Assembly (NCBI GenBank): GCA_045590535.1 | Contig: JAZNRE010000019.1 | Location: 1-19,234 of the forward strand | DNA: 19,234 nucleotides | Source of the DNA: UMGS755 sp045590535 | Lineage (GTDB): Bacteria > Bacillota > Clostridia > UBA1381 > UBA9506 | Reading direction: 5' to 3' | Shown: in pieces, positions 6,792-14,364 of the stretch | Numbering within the stretch: the first letter of the stretch is position 1 | Layout of the letters: each line of letters begins with the position of its first letter | Position numbers and translations under genes: made by a program | The notes under the pieces: generated by a model | Database searches by the model: none | Told to the model about the DNA's origin: nothing | Seen by the model: only the letters and a program-made list of their open reading frames with translations

Positions 6792-7445
6792 TTATTTCCA
6801 CCATGATTGATTGGCAATGGTCGAAATGTCTGAAAGGTGAGAATTATCCCCGTCGATGAGCATTTGAAAGGTGTCCCCGTCGTGCTCTGCCACCGTAATG
6901 GCGGCGTTGTCACACCAACGGATGTCGTTAAGCTCGGTTAACGGCTTGCCTTTGCAATAGCAACAGAGCACCCGCACAACTGTGCCGTGGGTGACAATGC
7001 ATACCGTCTCCCCCGCATGCTCTTTGAGCACGGACTCGGTTTCTTGGCGCAATCTTTCAAAAAAGCCCACCATGCTCTCGCCTTCAGGCATTTGCACGGC
7101 GTGGGGCTCTTGAACCCACAAATCGTAGCTTTCGGGAAAGAGCTTTGGCAAATCGTCCCAGGGGTTGTTTTCCCACAGGCCGCCGTTAATCTCACGAAAA
7201 GCAGGTCGGATGTCTACGGACAAATCGTGATGTTTGGCAATGGCGCAGGCTGTTTCATAGGCGCGCTTTAAGTCGCTGGAGCAGATATAATCAATCTTTT
7301 CATTTGACAGGCGCTCTGCCGCCCGCTCTGCCTGCATGCGCCCGTTTTTTGTGAGCTCTGAATTGGTAAAACCGTGAAAAATGCGGTCAATGTTGCCGGT
7401 GGCTTCGCCATGGCGGACAAAAATCAATTTTGTTTTCACAGTCAT
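6792..7445 (-). CDS. Histidine phosphatase family protein (phosphoglycerate mutase-like)
   Basis: A 217-residue cytosolic protein of the branch-2-like histidine phosphatase superfamily. The phospho-accepting histidine lies in the signature VRHGEATGN (Arg11, His12, Gly13, Glu14). Other expected residues are Arg61 in SSDLKRAYETA, Glu85 in FREINGGLWE, and the second histidine, His153, in VTHGTVVR. The family covers phosphoglycerate mutases, alpha-ribazole phosphatase (CobC) and broad phosphatases. Nothing here points to one substrate, and no cobalamin genes are nearby. The ATG at 7445 is preceded by AAAGGCAGGG; a GTG two codons on (7439) has even better spacing and is a fair alternative. It lies downstream of rplT but beyond a strong terminator, so it needs its own promoter or read-through. 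Confidence 0.85.
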   Translation of the reverse strand: MTVKTKLIFVRHGEATGNIDRIFHGFTNSELTKNGRMQAERAAERLSNEKIDYICSSDLKRAYETACAIAKHHDLSVDIRPAFREINGGLWENNPWDDLPKLFPESYDLWVQEPHAVQMPEGESMVGFFERLRQETESVLKEHAGETVCIVTHGTVVRVLCCYCKGKPLTELNDIRWCDNAAITVAEHDGDTFQMLIDGDNSHLSDISTIANQSWWK

Positions 7446-7472
7446 CCCTGCCTTTCAAAAGATAATCATTTG

Positions 7473-7509
7473 CAAAAAGGGGCTTTCACTAACTAAGTAG
7501 TAAAAGCCC
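7473..7509 (-). terminator. Terminator of the infC-rpmI-rplT operon
   Basis: GGGCTTTTACTA (7509-7498) pairs with TAGTGAAAGCCC (7491-7480), with one G-U pair, around a six-base loop. CTTTTTG follows on the minus strand. It lies 25 bases after the rplT stop codon. Confidence 0.87.
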
Positions 7510-7533
7510 ACTCTTCATCGTCAATATTGTTTT

Positions 7534-7887
7534 TTACAGGCTAGCCTTTGCTTTTTCAACTAAAGCAGCAAAGCCTTCTTTATCGCTTACAGCGATTTCA
7601 GCCAGCATTTTTCTGTTCATCTCGATGCCGGCTTTCTTCAGGCCGTTCATAAAGGTTGAATAGTTCATGCCGCAAGCCTTTGCTTGTGCGCTGATTCTGG
7701 CAATCCACAGACGACGGAAGTCGCGTTTCTTCTGCTTTCTGCCTACATAAGCATAGGACAGAGATTTCATAACCGCCTGCTTAGCTGTTCTAAACAGCTT
7801 GCTCTTGCCGCCTCTGTAACCTTTGGCCAGCTTTAAGATTCGTTTATGTCTTTTGCGCGTATTGATAGCGCCTTTTACTCTTGCCAT
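7534..7887 (-). CDS. rplT: 50S ribosomal protein L20
   Basis: 117 residues, the usual L20 length, with the family signature MARVKGAINTRKRHKRILKLAKGY at the N-terminus and the basic SLSYAYVGRKQKKRDFRRLWI helix. L20 binds 23S rRNA domain II and is needed early in 50S assembly. In Bacillus subtilis it also represses its own operon by binding the infC leader RNA. A clear AGGAGGT precedes the ATG. It is the last gene of the infC-rpmI-rplT operon, 36 bases after rpmI, and is followed by a terminator. Confidence 0.98.
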   Translation of the reverse strand: MARVKGAINTRKRHKRILKLAKGYRGGKSKLFRTAKQAVMKSLSYAYVGRKQKKRDFRRLWIARISAQAKACGMNYSTFMNGLKKAGIEMNRKMLAEIAVSDKEGFAALVEKAKASL

Positions 7888-7923
7888 TTTTCTTACCTCC
7901 TGAATTTTCTCAAATCGTGGTTA

Positions 7924-8121
7924 TTATTTGTAGGGAATCAATTTCTTGATTACCTTGGCGTTTGCATCACAAGCATAGGCGCCCTTACGCAACTGGCGTT
8001 TTCTCTTGGTCGACTTCTTATTCAGAATGTGACTTTTGTACGCGTGTTTCATTTTGATTTTACCGTTTTTGGTTACTTTGAACCGTTTTGCTGAAGCCCT
8101 GTGTGTTTTAATCTTAGGCAT
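7924..8121 (-). CDS. rpmI: 50S ribosomal protein L35
   Basis: 65 residues, normal for L35, starting MPKIKTHRASAKRFKVTKNGKIK with the basic HKSHILNKKS-like core (here AYKSHILNKKSTKRKRQLRKG). It is a small component of the large ribosomal subunit. GGAAGGGAG upstream of the ATG serves as ribosome binding site. It lies between infC and rplT, the arrangement conserved across most bacteria. Confidence 0.98.
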   Translation of the reverse strand: MPKIKTHRASAKRFKVTKNGKIKMKHAYKSHILNKKSTKRKRQLRKGAYACDANAKVIKKLIPYK

Positions 8122-8173
8122 AATTTGGTACTCCCTTCCACTCTATAATTGATAATGTACTAACGAAAATGTC

Positions 8174-8689
8174 TCAGTCTTTTTTTGGCGAAATCAGCAT
8201 GCTCATGCTTCGACCTTCCAGCTTGGGCGCCTTGTCGGCTGTGCCGAAATCAGCTAAAGCATCACGAAAACGCTCTAAGCTTTTTGCACCCAGCGCAGAG
8301 TGATGAATTTCTCTGCCACGAAAACGAATCGAAACCTTAACCTTGTCGCCATCCTGCAAAAACTTTTTGGCATGATTAACTTTCGTATCAAAATCATGCT
8401 CGTCAATAGAAGAAGAAATGCGGATTTCTTTAATATTAACGACCTTTTGATTTTTCCGTGCTTCCTTGTCGCGCTTGGCCAGCTCAAATTTGTATTTTCC
8501 GTAATCCATTACTTTACAAACCGGCGGCTCCGCCTTGGGGGCAATTAAAACCAAATCCAAATTTTTCTGATACGCAAGATCAAGTGCTGCGTTTGTGTCC
8601 ATAATGCCCAACTGTTCACCGTCGGGACCTACAAGACGAACCTCGCTAACTCTGATCTCTTCATTAATCTTCATTTCCTGCTTACTAAT
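8174..8689 (-). CDS. infC: Translation initiation factor IF-3, with AUU start
   Basis: IF-3 binds the 30S subunit, blocks premature 50S joining and checks the start codon. The family core is clear: KINEEIRVSEVRLVGPDGEQLGI, then EPPVCKVMDYGKYKFE at the linker, then the C-domain with SIRFRGREI and the terminal EGRSMSMLISPK. The open frame extends back to an ATG at 8752, but that codon lies inside the leader terminator hairpin. The likely start is ATT at 8689-8687, nine bases after a strong GGAGGT (8704-8699), giving about 171 residues beginning ISKQEMKINEE. A rare AUU start is the known IF-3 autoregulation device. An ATG five codons further in has poor spacing. Confidence 0.95.
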   Translation of the reverse strand: MSKQEMKINEEIRVSEVRLVGPDGEQLGIMDTNAALDLAYQKNLDLVLIAPKAEPPVCKVMDYGKYKFELAKRDKEARKNQKVVNIKEIRISSSIDEHDFDTKVNHAKKFLQDGDKVKVSIRFRGREIHHSALGAKSLERFRDALADFGTADKAPKLEGRSMSMLISPKKD

Positions 8690-8841
8690 GTTAAAAGCAC
8701 CTCCACTCAGTTTTTCAGGACTATTCCTGAGGACAAAAAAGCGGACAGGCATAGCCTATCCGCAAATATACTCACAAAAAGCATATTGACCATATCGGCT
8801 TAGCCTGATGGTGGAAAACCAATGTTTCCGCTTACTCGTAC
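8690..8841 (-). promoter_or_regulatory. infC leader RNA (L20-type attenuation leader)
   Basis: About 150 nt of structured RNA separate the promoter from infC. Besides the terminator (8735-8763), an AAGCGGA at 8833-8827 and CAGGC at 8807-8803 can pair in nested order with TCCGCTT and GCCTG of the terminator's 3' arm. That gives a candidate antiterminator. A small hairpin TCAGGA-ATAG-TCCTGA lies just before the Shine-Dalgarno. In B. subtilis L20 binds the equivalent leader to cause termination; the same is inferred here. Confidence 0.7.
8735..8763 (-). terminator. Attenuator terminator in the infC leader
   Basis: GCGGATAGGC and GCCTGTCCGC form a 10-bp stem (one G-U pair) with a three-base loop, followed by TTTTTT. 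It is about 30 bases upstream of the infC Shine-Dalgarno, the standard position for a transcription attenuator. Confidence 0.87.
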
Positions 8842-8847
8842 TTATAC

Positions 8848-8876
8848 AGTATACAACATATGTTTTTGTTTGTCAA
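8848..8876 (-). promoter_or_regulatory. Promoter of the infC operon
   Basis: TTGACA (8876-8871), 17-bp spacer, TATACT (8853-8848). Start of transcription is expected near 8841. It lies 25 bp past the stop codon of the SLH protein gene, with no hairpin terminator in between. Confidence 0.85.
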
Positions 8877-8901
8877 GATATTTTTTCCTTTTTTTATAAA
8901 A

Positions 8902-10065
8902 TTATGCGCCCATCATGGGAAGCAGGAACTTAACAACCAGGCTGTAGCCATAGGTGTGCTCCGGTGCCCACTTGTTGCCCAGCTCTTCCACCGTTGTCAC
9001 GGTGCCGGCCCAGGCTGTGCGGCAAGCTGTGTAATAGCGTCCGTGAGGCTCGCCCACCGGCTCAAGACCCAAATAGGCAGACATGTGATTAAAATGCGCT
9101 CTAATGCCGTCATCGGGGGTTTCAAAGCATTCGTGGTCATAGGTGCCGTCGCCATTAGCCGTTGCGGTTTTAATGCCTGCCCAGTTGTTTTGTTCAGGCA
9201 AAACCCGACCGCCATATTTGCCGTAGCCAGTTTCTTTGGCTGCCTGCGCATAAAGAATTTCGGGACGGATGCCGGTTATTTCACCATATTTCCAGTAAAT
9301 ATCCGCCGCATCAATAACACGCTGATGAGCGCCCCGCTTGGTTGCCCAGGCCTTTGCCTGCTCTAAAGTAACCTGACTTTCGCCCACAATGGGGGTGTTG
9401 GTCACAAAGGAAATTTCACCCTTGCCCTCACGAATGAGCATCATACGATGAATAAACACCGCCGCTTCGGCACGGGTCACCGGATCGTTGGGTCTTAAAA
9501 GACCGTCAGAACCCCGAAGAATGCCCCGCTCAACCGCCACCGTCACCGGTGTTTTAATAGACTGGCGAACCTCGTCAGAATCCACAAATAGCTCTTCTAA
9601 AACCTGTTTATTAAACACATTGGAAGAGGCAGAAAGTCCCAAACCGCTGACCATGGTTGCTGCCACCTCTTGCCGCAGGAAGGGTCTGTCCGGCGCAAAG
9701 GTGTTAATGGGTCCCTCTTCTTCTAAAGGAAAGTGGTTGCGCACCGCTTCTATGTAGGGAAAAGACCAGCGGTCGCCGGGGACATCGGTGTAGGTCTGAA
9801 TGCCCTCTTCACTGATTTCGGTTGACAGTGCCAGCGCCAGCATTTTGGCAAACTGTTCTTTGGTCACCTGTTCATCAGGGGCATAAAGGCCCTCGCCCAC
9901 GCCGTCTAAAATACCCTCTGCCATCAGCTCGCTAATCGCTTCCTGCGCCCAGGCATAATCATCGGTCACATCTGTAAATTCTGCCGGTTTTGGTCGCACG
10001 GCACCGATTTGTGTCATTAAAAACAGGGCTGTGACCATTACGAGAAATATAATTTTTTTAATCAT
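8902..10065 (-). CDS. Secreted SLH-domain protein with glucosaminidase domain (peptidoglycan hydrolase)
   Basis: The 387-residue product starts with a signal peptide (MIKKIIFLVMVTALFLMTQIGA). Three S-layer homology repeats follow at about 29-70, 90-135 and 157-210, with typical cores such as FTDV...WAQEAI and LRPNDPVTRAEAAVFIHRM. The C-terminal 150 residues resemble the glucosaminidase (LytF/FlgJ-like) family: ITGIRPEILYAQAAKETGYG carries the probable catalytic Glu, followed by NNWAGIK. SLH repeats normally bind pyruvylated wall polymers, so this should be a wall-attached enzyme that cuts peptidoglycan glycans. The start chosen is 10065, with GAGGAGG upstream; the frame is open to 10101, but that adds only a leader before the signal peptide. 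It lies oddly between prfB and infC. Confidence 0.87.
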   Translation of the reverse strand: MIKKIIFLVMVTALFLMTQIGAVRPKPAEFTDVTDDYAWAQEAISELMAEGILDGVGEGLYAPDEQVTKEQFAKMLALALSTEISEEGIQTYTDVPGDRWSFPYIEAVRNHFPLEEEGPINTFAPDRPFLRQEVAATMVSGLGLSASSNVFNKQVLEELFVDSDEVRQSIKTPVTVAVERGILRGSDGLLRPNDPVTRAEAAVFIHRMMLIREGKGEISFVTNTPIVGESQVTLEQAKAWATKRGAHQRVIDAADIYWKYGEITGIRPEILYAQAAKETGYGKYGGRVLPEQNNWAGIKTATANGDGTYDHECFETPDDGIRAHFNHMSAYLGLEPVGEPHGRYYTACRTAWAGTVTTVEELGNKWAPEHTYGYSLVVKFLLPMMGA

Positions 10066-10095
10066 AGAAAAACCTCCTCGGCACCCATAAGTTAA

Positions 10096-10108
10096 TTGCA
10101 AATTGCAA
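10096..10108. repeat. Short palindrome upstream of the SLH protein gene
   Basis: TTGCAA-A-TTGCAA, a perfect inverted repeat centred about 37 bp before the start codon. No strong promoter is visible in the 100-bp gap after prfB. This could be an operator or chance AT-rich sequence. Confidence 0.3.
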
Positions 10109-10165
10109 TATATTCTATGAGAACATGTACAACTTTATGCCAAAAATTATGCAGCCTCTGCAAGC

Positions 10166-11288
10166 TTACTTAAGCTGCAGCGTGCCTAAGCTTGCGCCCT
10201 TTAAATAGGCATTGATAAAGGGGTCTAAATCGCCATCCATTACAGCGCCGATGTTACCGGTTTCCCAGCTTGTGCGATGGTCTTTCACCATGCTGTAAGG
10301 ATGGAAAACATAGGAACGAATCTGGCTGCCCCAGGCAATATCCTTCATGTCGCCCTTTAAGTCGTCAATTTTTTCTTTGTGCTCACGCTCAGCAATTTCC
10401 ACCAGCTTTGCCTTGAGCATTTTCATGGCTGTGTCTTTGTTCTGGTGCTGTGAACGCTCGTTTTGGCAGGCAACCACAACGCCGGTAGGAATGTGGGTGA
10501 TGCGGATGGCAGAATCCGTCTTGTTGACATGCTGTCCGCCGGCACCACCGGAACGGAAGGTGTCAATCTTCAAATCGTCGGGGTTAATCTGCACATCGAT
10601 GTCATCACTGATTTCAGGCATAACATCCACCGATGCAAAAGAGGTGTGGCGGCGACCGGATGCATCAAAGGGTGAACAACGCACCAAACGGTGCACCCCT
10701 TTTTCGCACTTGGCGTAGCCATAAGCGTTTTCGCCGTTAATCTGAATGGTAACACTCTTTATGCCGGCTTCATCACCGGGCAAATAGTCAAGAGTTTCAA
10801 CGGAAAAGCCACGACGCTCGGCCCAGTGCTGATACATACGCAAGAGCATTTCGGCCCAGTCCTGCGCCTCTGTGCCGCCGGCACCGGGGTGCAGAGAGAT
10901 GATGGCGTTGTTTGCATCATATTTGCCTGAGAGAAGCGTGTCAAGACGCAGGGACTCCATATCCTCAGAAAGCTTTTTATAAGCCTCTTCAATTTCAGAA
11001 AGCAGGCTTTCATCGTTTTCCTCAATAGCCAGCTCGCACAGGGTTACGGTGTCTTCCCAACTGTTATACAGGTTAAAATAGCGTTCAACCTTGGCTTTTA
11101 ACTGTTTTAGCTTTTGCAGAACTTTTTGAGAGGTCTCCATGTCGTTCCAGAAGTTTTCATCCGCCGACTGCGCCTCTAAGGCCTTTATTTCTTCTTCCTG
11201 ACCGGCCACGTCAAAGTGAATCCCTCAATTCTAAAATAACATCCTCCATGGCGTGAAGGTCAAGACGATATTGATCGTACTCTATCAT
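10166..11288 (-). CDS. prfB: Peptide chain release factor 2, programmed +1 frameshift
   Basis: RF2 reads UGA and UAA stops and triggers peptide release. The gene is in two frames. The first runs from ATG at 11288 for 25 codons (MIEYDQYRLDLHAMEDVILELRDSL) to an in-frame TGA at 11213-11211. Slippage by one base at CTT-TGA-C then continues as D-V-A-G-Q-E-E to the stop at 10166, giving 373 residues. The stop-recognition motif SPF (about 205-207, CSPFDASGRRHTSF) and the catalytic GGQ (about 250-252, GGAGGQHVNKTDSA) are present. GGAAGGG upstream of the first ATG is the ribosome binding site. It follows secA by 70 bp, the common Bacillota arrangement. A weak hairpin overlaps its 3' end. Confidence 0.97.
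11211..11216 (-). other. prfB recoding site (CTT TGA, +1 frameshift)
   Basis: In the first frame the codons read TTG AGG GAT TCA CTT TGA C. CTT-TGA-C is the conserved slippery stop. AGGG three codons upstream is the stimulatory Shine-Dalgarno-like element, shorter than the E. coli AGGGGG. When RF2 is scarce, ribosomes pause at TGA and shift, so RF2 controls its own synthesis. Confidence 0.95.
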
Positions 11289-11358
11289 GTTTTCTCAGTC
11301 CCTTCCTGATTAGAATCAATTGTTTATTGCTGTTAATTGCTCTGTGCCTGTGGACCTT

Positions 11359-14088
11359 TTATTCTTCAGCACCGCAGCATTTTTTATATTTCTTGCCTGA
11401 GCCGCAGGGGCAGGGGTCATTTCTGCCCACTTTTTCTGCCTTTTGGGCAGGCTTTTTCTCCACATCACCGCTAAAGCCTGCCTGAACCGGCTGGGCTACC
11501 ATTTTTCTTTCCGGCGGCGCTTCTAAACGGGCATGGAACAGATACTTAACTGTGTCTTCTTGAATGGCTGCCGTCATTTCATTAAACATGTCAAGAGCCA
11601 TATTTTTATATTCAATCACGGGGTCACGCTGGGCATAAGCCTGCAAACCAATACCGTTGCGCAACTGGTCCATTTCGTCAATGTGGTCCATCCACTTGCT
11701 GTCAACGGTTTTTAAAAGAACCACCCGCTCAAGCTCACGCATGTTTTCAGGACCAAATTCGGCTTCTTTTTGTTCATAAAGCTTGATGCCTGCATCGTAG
11801 AGCCGTTCTTTTAGCTCTGCCTTGGTCATAAACTCCATGTCGTCACGGCTAAAGGTAACGGTGCCGGCAGGGAGATAAACCGTGGACAGAAAGTCCATCA
11901 TGCCGGAAAGGTTCCAGCTTTCGGGATTATCAATGGCGCCGGTGAAACGGTCGATGGTTTCACCCAAAAAGCTTTCAAACATATTCAAAATGCTTTGCTT
12001 CATGCTGCCGCCGTTTAACACCTGCTGACGCTGGGCATAAATGATTTCACGCTGCTGATTCATCACATCGTCATATTGCAGCACATGTTTTCGGATTTGG
12101 AAGTTGCGTCCTTCTACCCGTTTTTGCGCATTTTCAATGGCACCGGATAATAGCTTGTGCTCTATAGGCTGGTCTTCTTCCATGCCCAGGGCGTTTACCA
12201 TGGCTGCCATTCTGTCAGAACCGAAGAGGCGCATTAAATCGTCTTCTAACGAGATGAAGAACCGGGATGTGCCCGGATCACCCTGACGGCCGGCACGACC
12301 ACGGAGCTGATTGTCAATGCGGCGGGATTCGTGGCGCTCTGTACCGATGATGAAAAGACCGCCCACTTTTCTTACTGCCTCGGCTTCGGGGGCAATTTCT
12401 TCTTTATATTTCTTCAAAAGCTCGGAGAACAGTGCACGGGCTTCTTGAATTTCCGGGTCGTCTGTGTCAGAAAAGCCCATGGCTTCAGAAATCAACTCAT
12501 CGGAAAGGCCCTGGCGTTTCATTTCGTGCTTGGCCATGAATTCGGCGTTACCACCCAGCATAATGTCAGTACCGCGGCCGGCCATGTTGGTGGCAATGGT
12601 AACAGCCCCTAATTTGCCTGCCTGGGCAATGATTTCAGCTTCTTTTTCATGATATTTGGCGTTTAACACCTCGTGCTTAATGCCCCGGCGCTTTAACATG
12701 CCCGACAACAGCTCTGATTTTTCAATGGTGATGGTGCCCACCAAAACCGGCTGCCCTTTTTCGTGGCAGGTGGCAACCTGCTCAACCACTGCACTTAGCT
12801 TACCCCGTTCGTTTTTATAAACCGAGTCGGGCATATCCACACGAACCGTTTCACGGTTGGTGGGAATCACAATAACATCCAGCTTGTAAATATCCTGAAA
12901 TTCCTCTTCTTCTGTCTGGGCAGTACCGGTCATGCCGGACAGCTTTTTGTATAAACGGAAGTAGTTCTGAAAAGTGATGGTGGCCAGGGTTTTGCTTTCA
13001 CGCTCCACCTTAACGCCCTCTTTGGCCTCAATGGCCTGATGCAAGCCGTCAGAATACCGTCGACCCATCATTAAGCGGCCCGTAAACTCATCCACAATGA
13101 TAATTTCGCCGTCTTTAATCACATAGTCTTTGTCCCGGTGCATAATACCATGGGCACGAATGGCCTGGTTGATGTGGTGCTGCAGGGTCATGTTCTCAGG
13201 GTCTGAAAAGTTTTCAAGGCCAAAGGCTTTTTCCGCTTTTTGCACGCCTTGTTTGGTCAGGGTGGCGGTGTGCGCCTTTTCGTCTACAATGTAATCTGCC
13301 TGAATTTCATCGTCAAGGCTCTTATCGTCAGACTCGGCCACACGGTGACAGGTCAGGCCTCTTGCAAAGCGGTCGGCAACATGATACAGCTCGGTGGATT
13401 TATCACCCACGCCGGAAATGATAAGAGGGGTTCTTGCCTCGTCAATCAAAATGGAGTCAACCTCGTCCACAATGGCATAATGCTGCCCTCTTTGCACCAT
13501 TTGCTCTTTATAAATCACCATGTTATCACGCAGATAGTCAAAACCAAATTCGTTATTGGTACCATAGGTGATATCGGCTTCGTAATTTGCCTTTCTGGCT
13601 TCGGCCGGAATGTCATGAATGATTAAGCCCACAGAAAGACCCAAAAACTTAAAGACTTTTCCCATCCACTCACTGTCACGCTTGGCGAGATAGTCATTCA
13701 CGGTGACAATGTGCACGCCTTTGCCCTCTAGGGCATTTAAATAGGCCGGCAGGGTGGATACCAGGGTTTTACCCTCACCGGTTTTCATTTCAGAAATGCG
13801 ACCCTGATGCAAAACAATGCCGCCTAAAACCTGCACATAAAAATGCTTCATGCCCAAAACACGCCATGCCGCCTCACGAACGGTGGCAAAGGCCTCGGGC
13901 AAAAGGGCATCCAGGGTTTCGCCATTTTTAAGACGCTCTTTAAATTCAACGGTTTTATTTTTAAGCTCTGCATCGGACAAAGCCGCAAAATCCGGCTCCA
14001 GTGCCATGACCTTATCGGCAATGGGGCGAATTCGCTTCAGCTCTCTGTCGCTGTAATTGCCCAGCAGGCGCTCCAACAATTTTCTCAT
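11359..14088 (-). CDS. secA: Preprotein translocase ATPase SecA
   Basis: SecA drives export of unfolded preproteins through SecYEG by ATP hydrolysis. The 909-residue length is normal. Visible landmarks are Walker A at 101-108 (MKTGEGKT), the DEAD-type Walker B DEVDSILIDEA from 208, the preprotein-binding region, NMAGRGTDIMLGG, and QLRGRAGRQGDPG of the second motor domain. The C-terminal zinc-binding tail GRNDPCPCGSGKKYKKCC has Cys893, 895, 904 and 905, which binds SecB or ribosomes in other bacteria. AAAGGA precedes the ATG at 14088. The gene is followed by prfB and transcribed divergently from gltX. The SLH and stalk-domain proteins of this window would be its clients. Confidence 0.98.
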   Translation of the reverse strand: MRKLLERLLGNYSDRELKRIRPIADKVMALEPDFAALSDAELKNKTVEFKERLKNGETLDALLPEAFATVREAAWRVLGMKHFYVQVLGGIVLHQGRISEMKTGEGKTLVSTLPAYLNALEGKGVHIVTVNDYLAKRDSEWMGKVFKFLGLSVGLIIHDIPAEARKANYEADITYGTNNEFGFDYLRDNMVIYKEQMVQRGQHYAIVDEVDSILIDEARTPLIISGVGDKSTELYHVADRFARGLTCHRVAESDDKSLDDEIQADYIVDEKAHTATLTKQGVQKAEKAFGLENFSDPENMTLQHHINQAIRAHGIMHRDKDYVIKDGEIIIVDEFTGRLMMGRRYSDGLHQAIEAKEGVKVERESKTLATITFQNYFRLYKKLSGMTGTAQTEEEEFQDIYKLDVIVIPTNRETVRVDMPDSVYKNERGKLSAVVEQVATCHEKGQPVLVGTITIEKSELLSGMLKRRGIKHEVLNAKYHEKEAEIIAQAGKLGAVTIATNMAGRGTDIMLGGNAEFMAKHEMKRQGLSDELISEAMGFSDTDDPEIQEARALFSELLKKYKEEIAPEAEAVRKVGGLFIIGTERHESRRIDNQLRGRAGRQGDPGTSRFFISLEDDLMRLFGSDRMAAMVNALGMEEDQPIEHKLLSGAIENAQKRVEGRNFQIRKHVLQYDDVMNQQREIIYAQRQQVLNGGSMKQSILNMFESFLGETIDRFTGAIDNPESWNLSGMMDFLSTVYLPAGTVTFSRDDMEFMTKAELKERLYDAGIKLYEQKEAEFGPENMRELERVVLLKTVDSKWMDHIDEMDQLRNGIGLQAYAQRDPVIEYKNMALDMFNEMTAAIQEDTVKYLFHARLEAPPERKMVAQPVQAGFSGDVEKKPAQKAEKVGRNDPCPCGSGKKYKKCCGAEE

Positions 14089-14137
14089 TTATGCTCAATC
14101 CTTTCAACGGTCAGTTACATAAAATACACTATTATAT

Positions 14138-14166
14138 ATTGTACCACAAAAATTCATTAAGGTAAA
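14138..14166 (-). promoter_or_regulatory. Promoter of secA
   Basis: TTTACC (14166-14161), 17 bp, TACAAT (14143-14138) preceded by TGG, an extended -10. It is divergent from the gltX promoter, with about 20 bp between the two -35 elements. Confidence 0.65.
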
Positions 14167-14186
14167 GGTATTTTCTTACAAAATCC

Positions 14187-14215
14187 TTGATTTTCAAGAA
14201 AAAATAAGATATACT
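14187..14215 (+). promoter_or_regulatory. Promoter of gltX
   Basis: TTGATT (14187-14192), 17-bp spacer, TATACT (14210-14215). Transcription should start near 14222, leaving a leader of about 140 nt before gltX. Confidence 0.7.
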
Positions 14216-14223
14216 AATGGTAT

Positions 14224-14328
14224 GTGACCCGGCGGTCACAAATGCGATTACTATATAAAATAAATGAAAAATGTGCAAAACAAACTGTGCCTCTTTGCTA
14301 CAGTATTCACCTTTTGTGTGTTTTTCAT
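14224..14328 (+). promoter_or_regulatory. Structured gltX leader: 5' hairpin and long-range stem
   Basis: At the expected 5' end GTGACC-CGGC-GGTCAC (14224-14239) is a perfect hairpin. Further on, ATGAAAAA (14264-14271) plus CAAAA (14276-14280) can pair with TTTTG (14312-14316) plus TTTTTCAT (14321-14328), with a four-base internal loop. I see no T-box sequence and no U-tract, so this is not an ordinary aminoacyl-tRNA synthetase T-box. A regulatory role is unproven. Confidence 0.4.
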
Positions 14329-14364
14329 GTGCCATTTAGCATACAACGAAGGAGGACACAAACC

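Noticed and set aside
8690..8752. N-terminal extension of IF-3 starting at ATG 8752
   Set aside because: The codon lies in the leader terminator hairpin, has no ribosome binding site, and the added residues are not IF-3-like; ATT at 8689 with GGAGGT fits better.
8860..9366. 168-residue plus-strand frame opposite the SLH protein gene
   Set aside because: Shadow of a well-supported gene; no family resemblance and no ribosome binding site.
14224..14364. Long upstream start of gltX (extra 47 residues)
   Set aside because: No ribosome binding site or conserved residues; a strong AAGGAGG precedes the ATG at 14365 and the region is leader RNA.
14216..14364. T-box riboswitch before gltX
   Set aside because: No T-box core sequence, specifier-loop pattern or terminator is visible.
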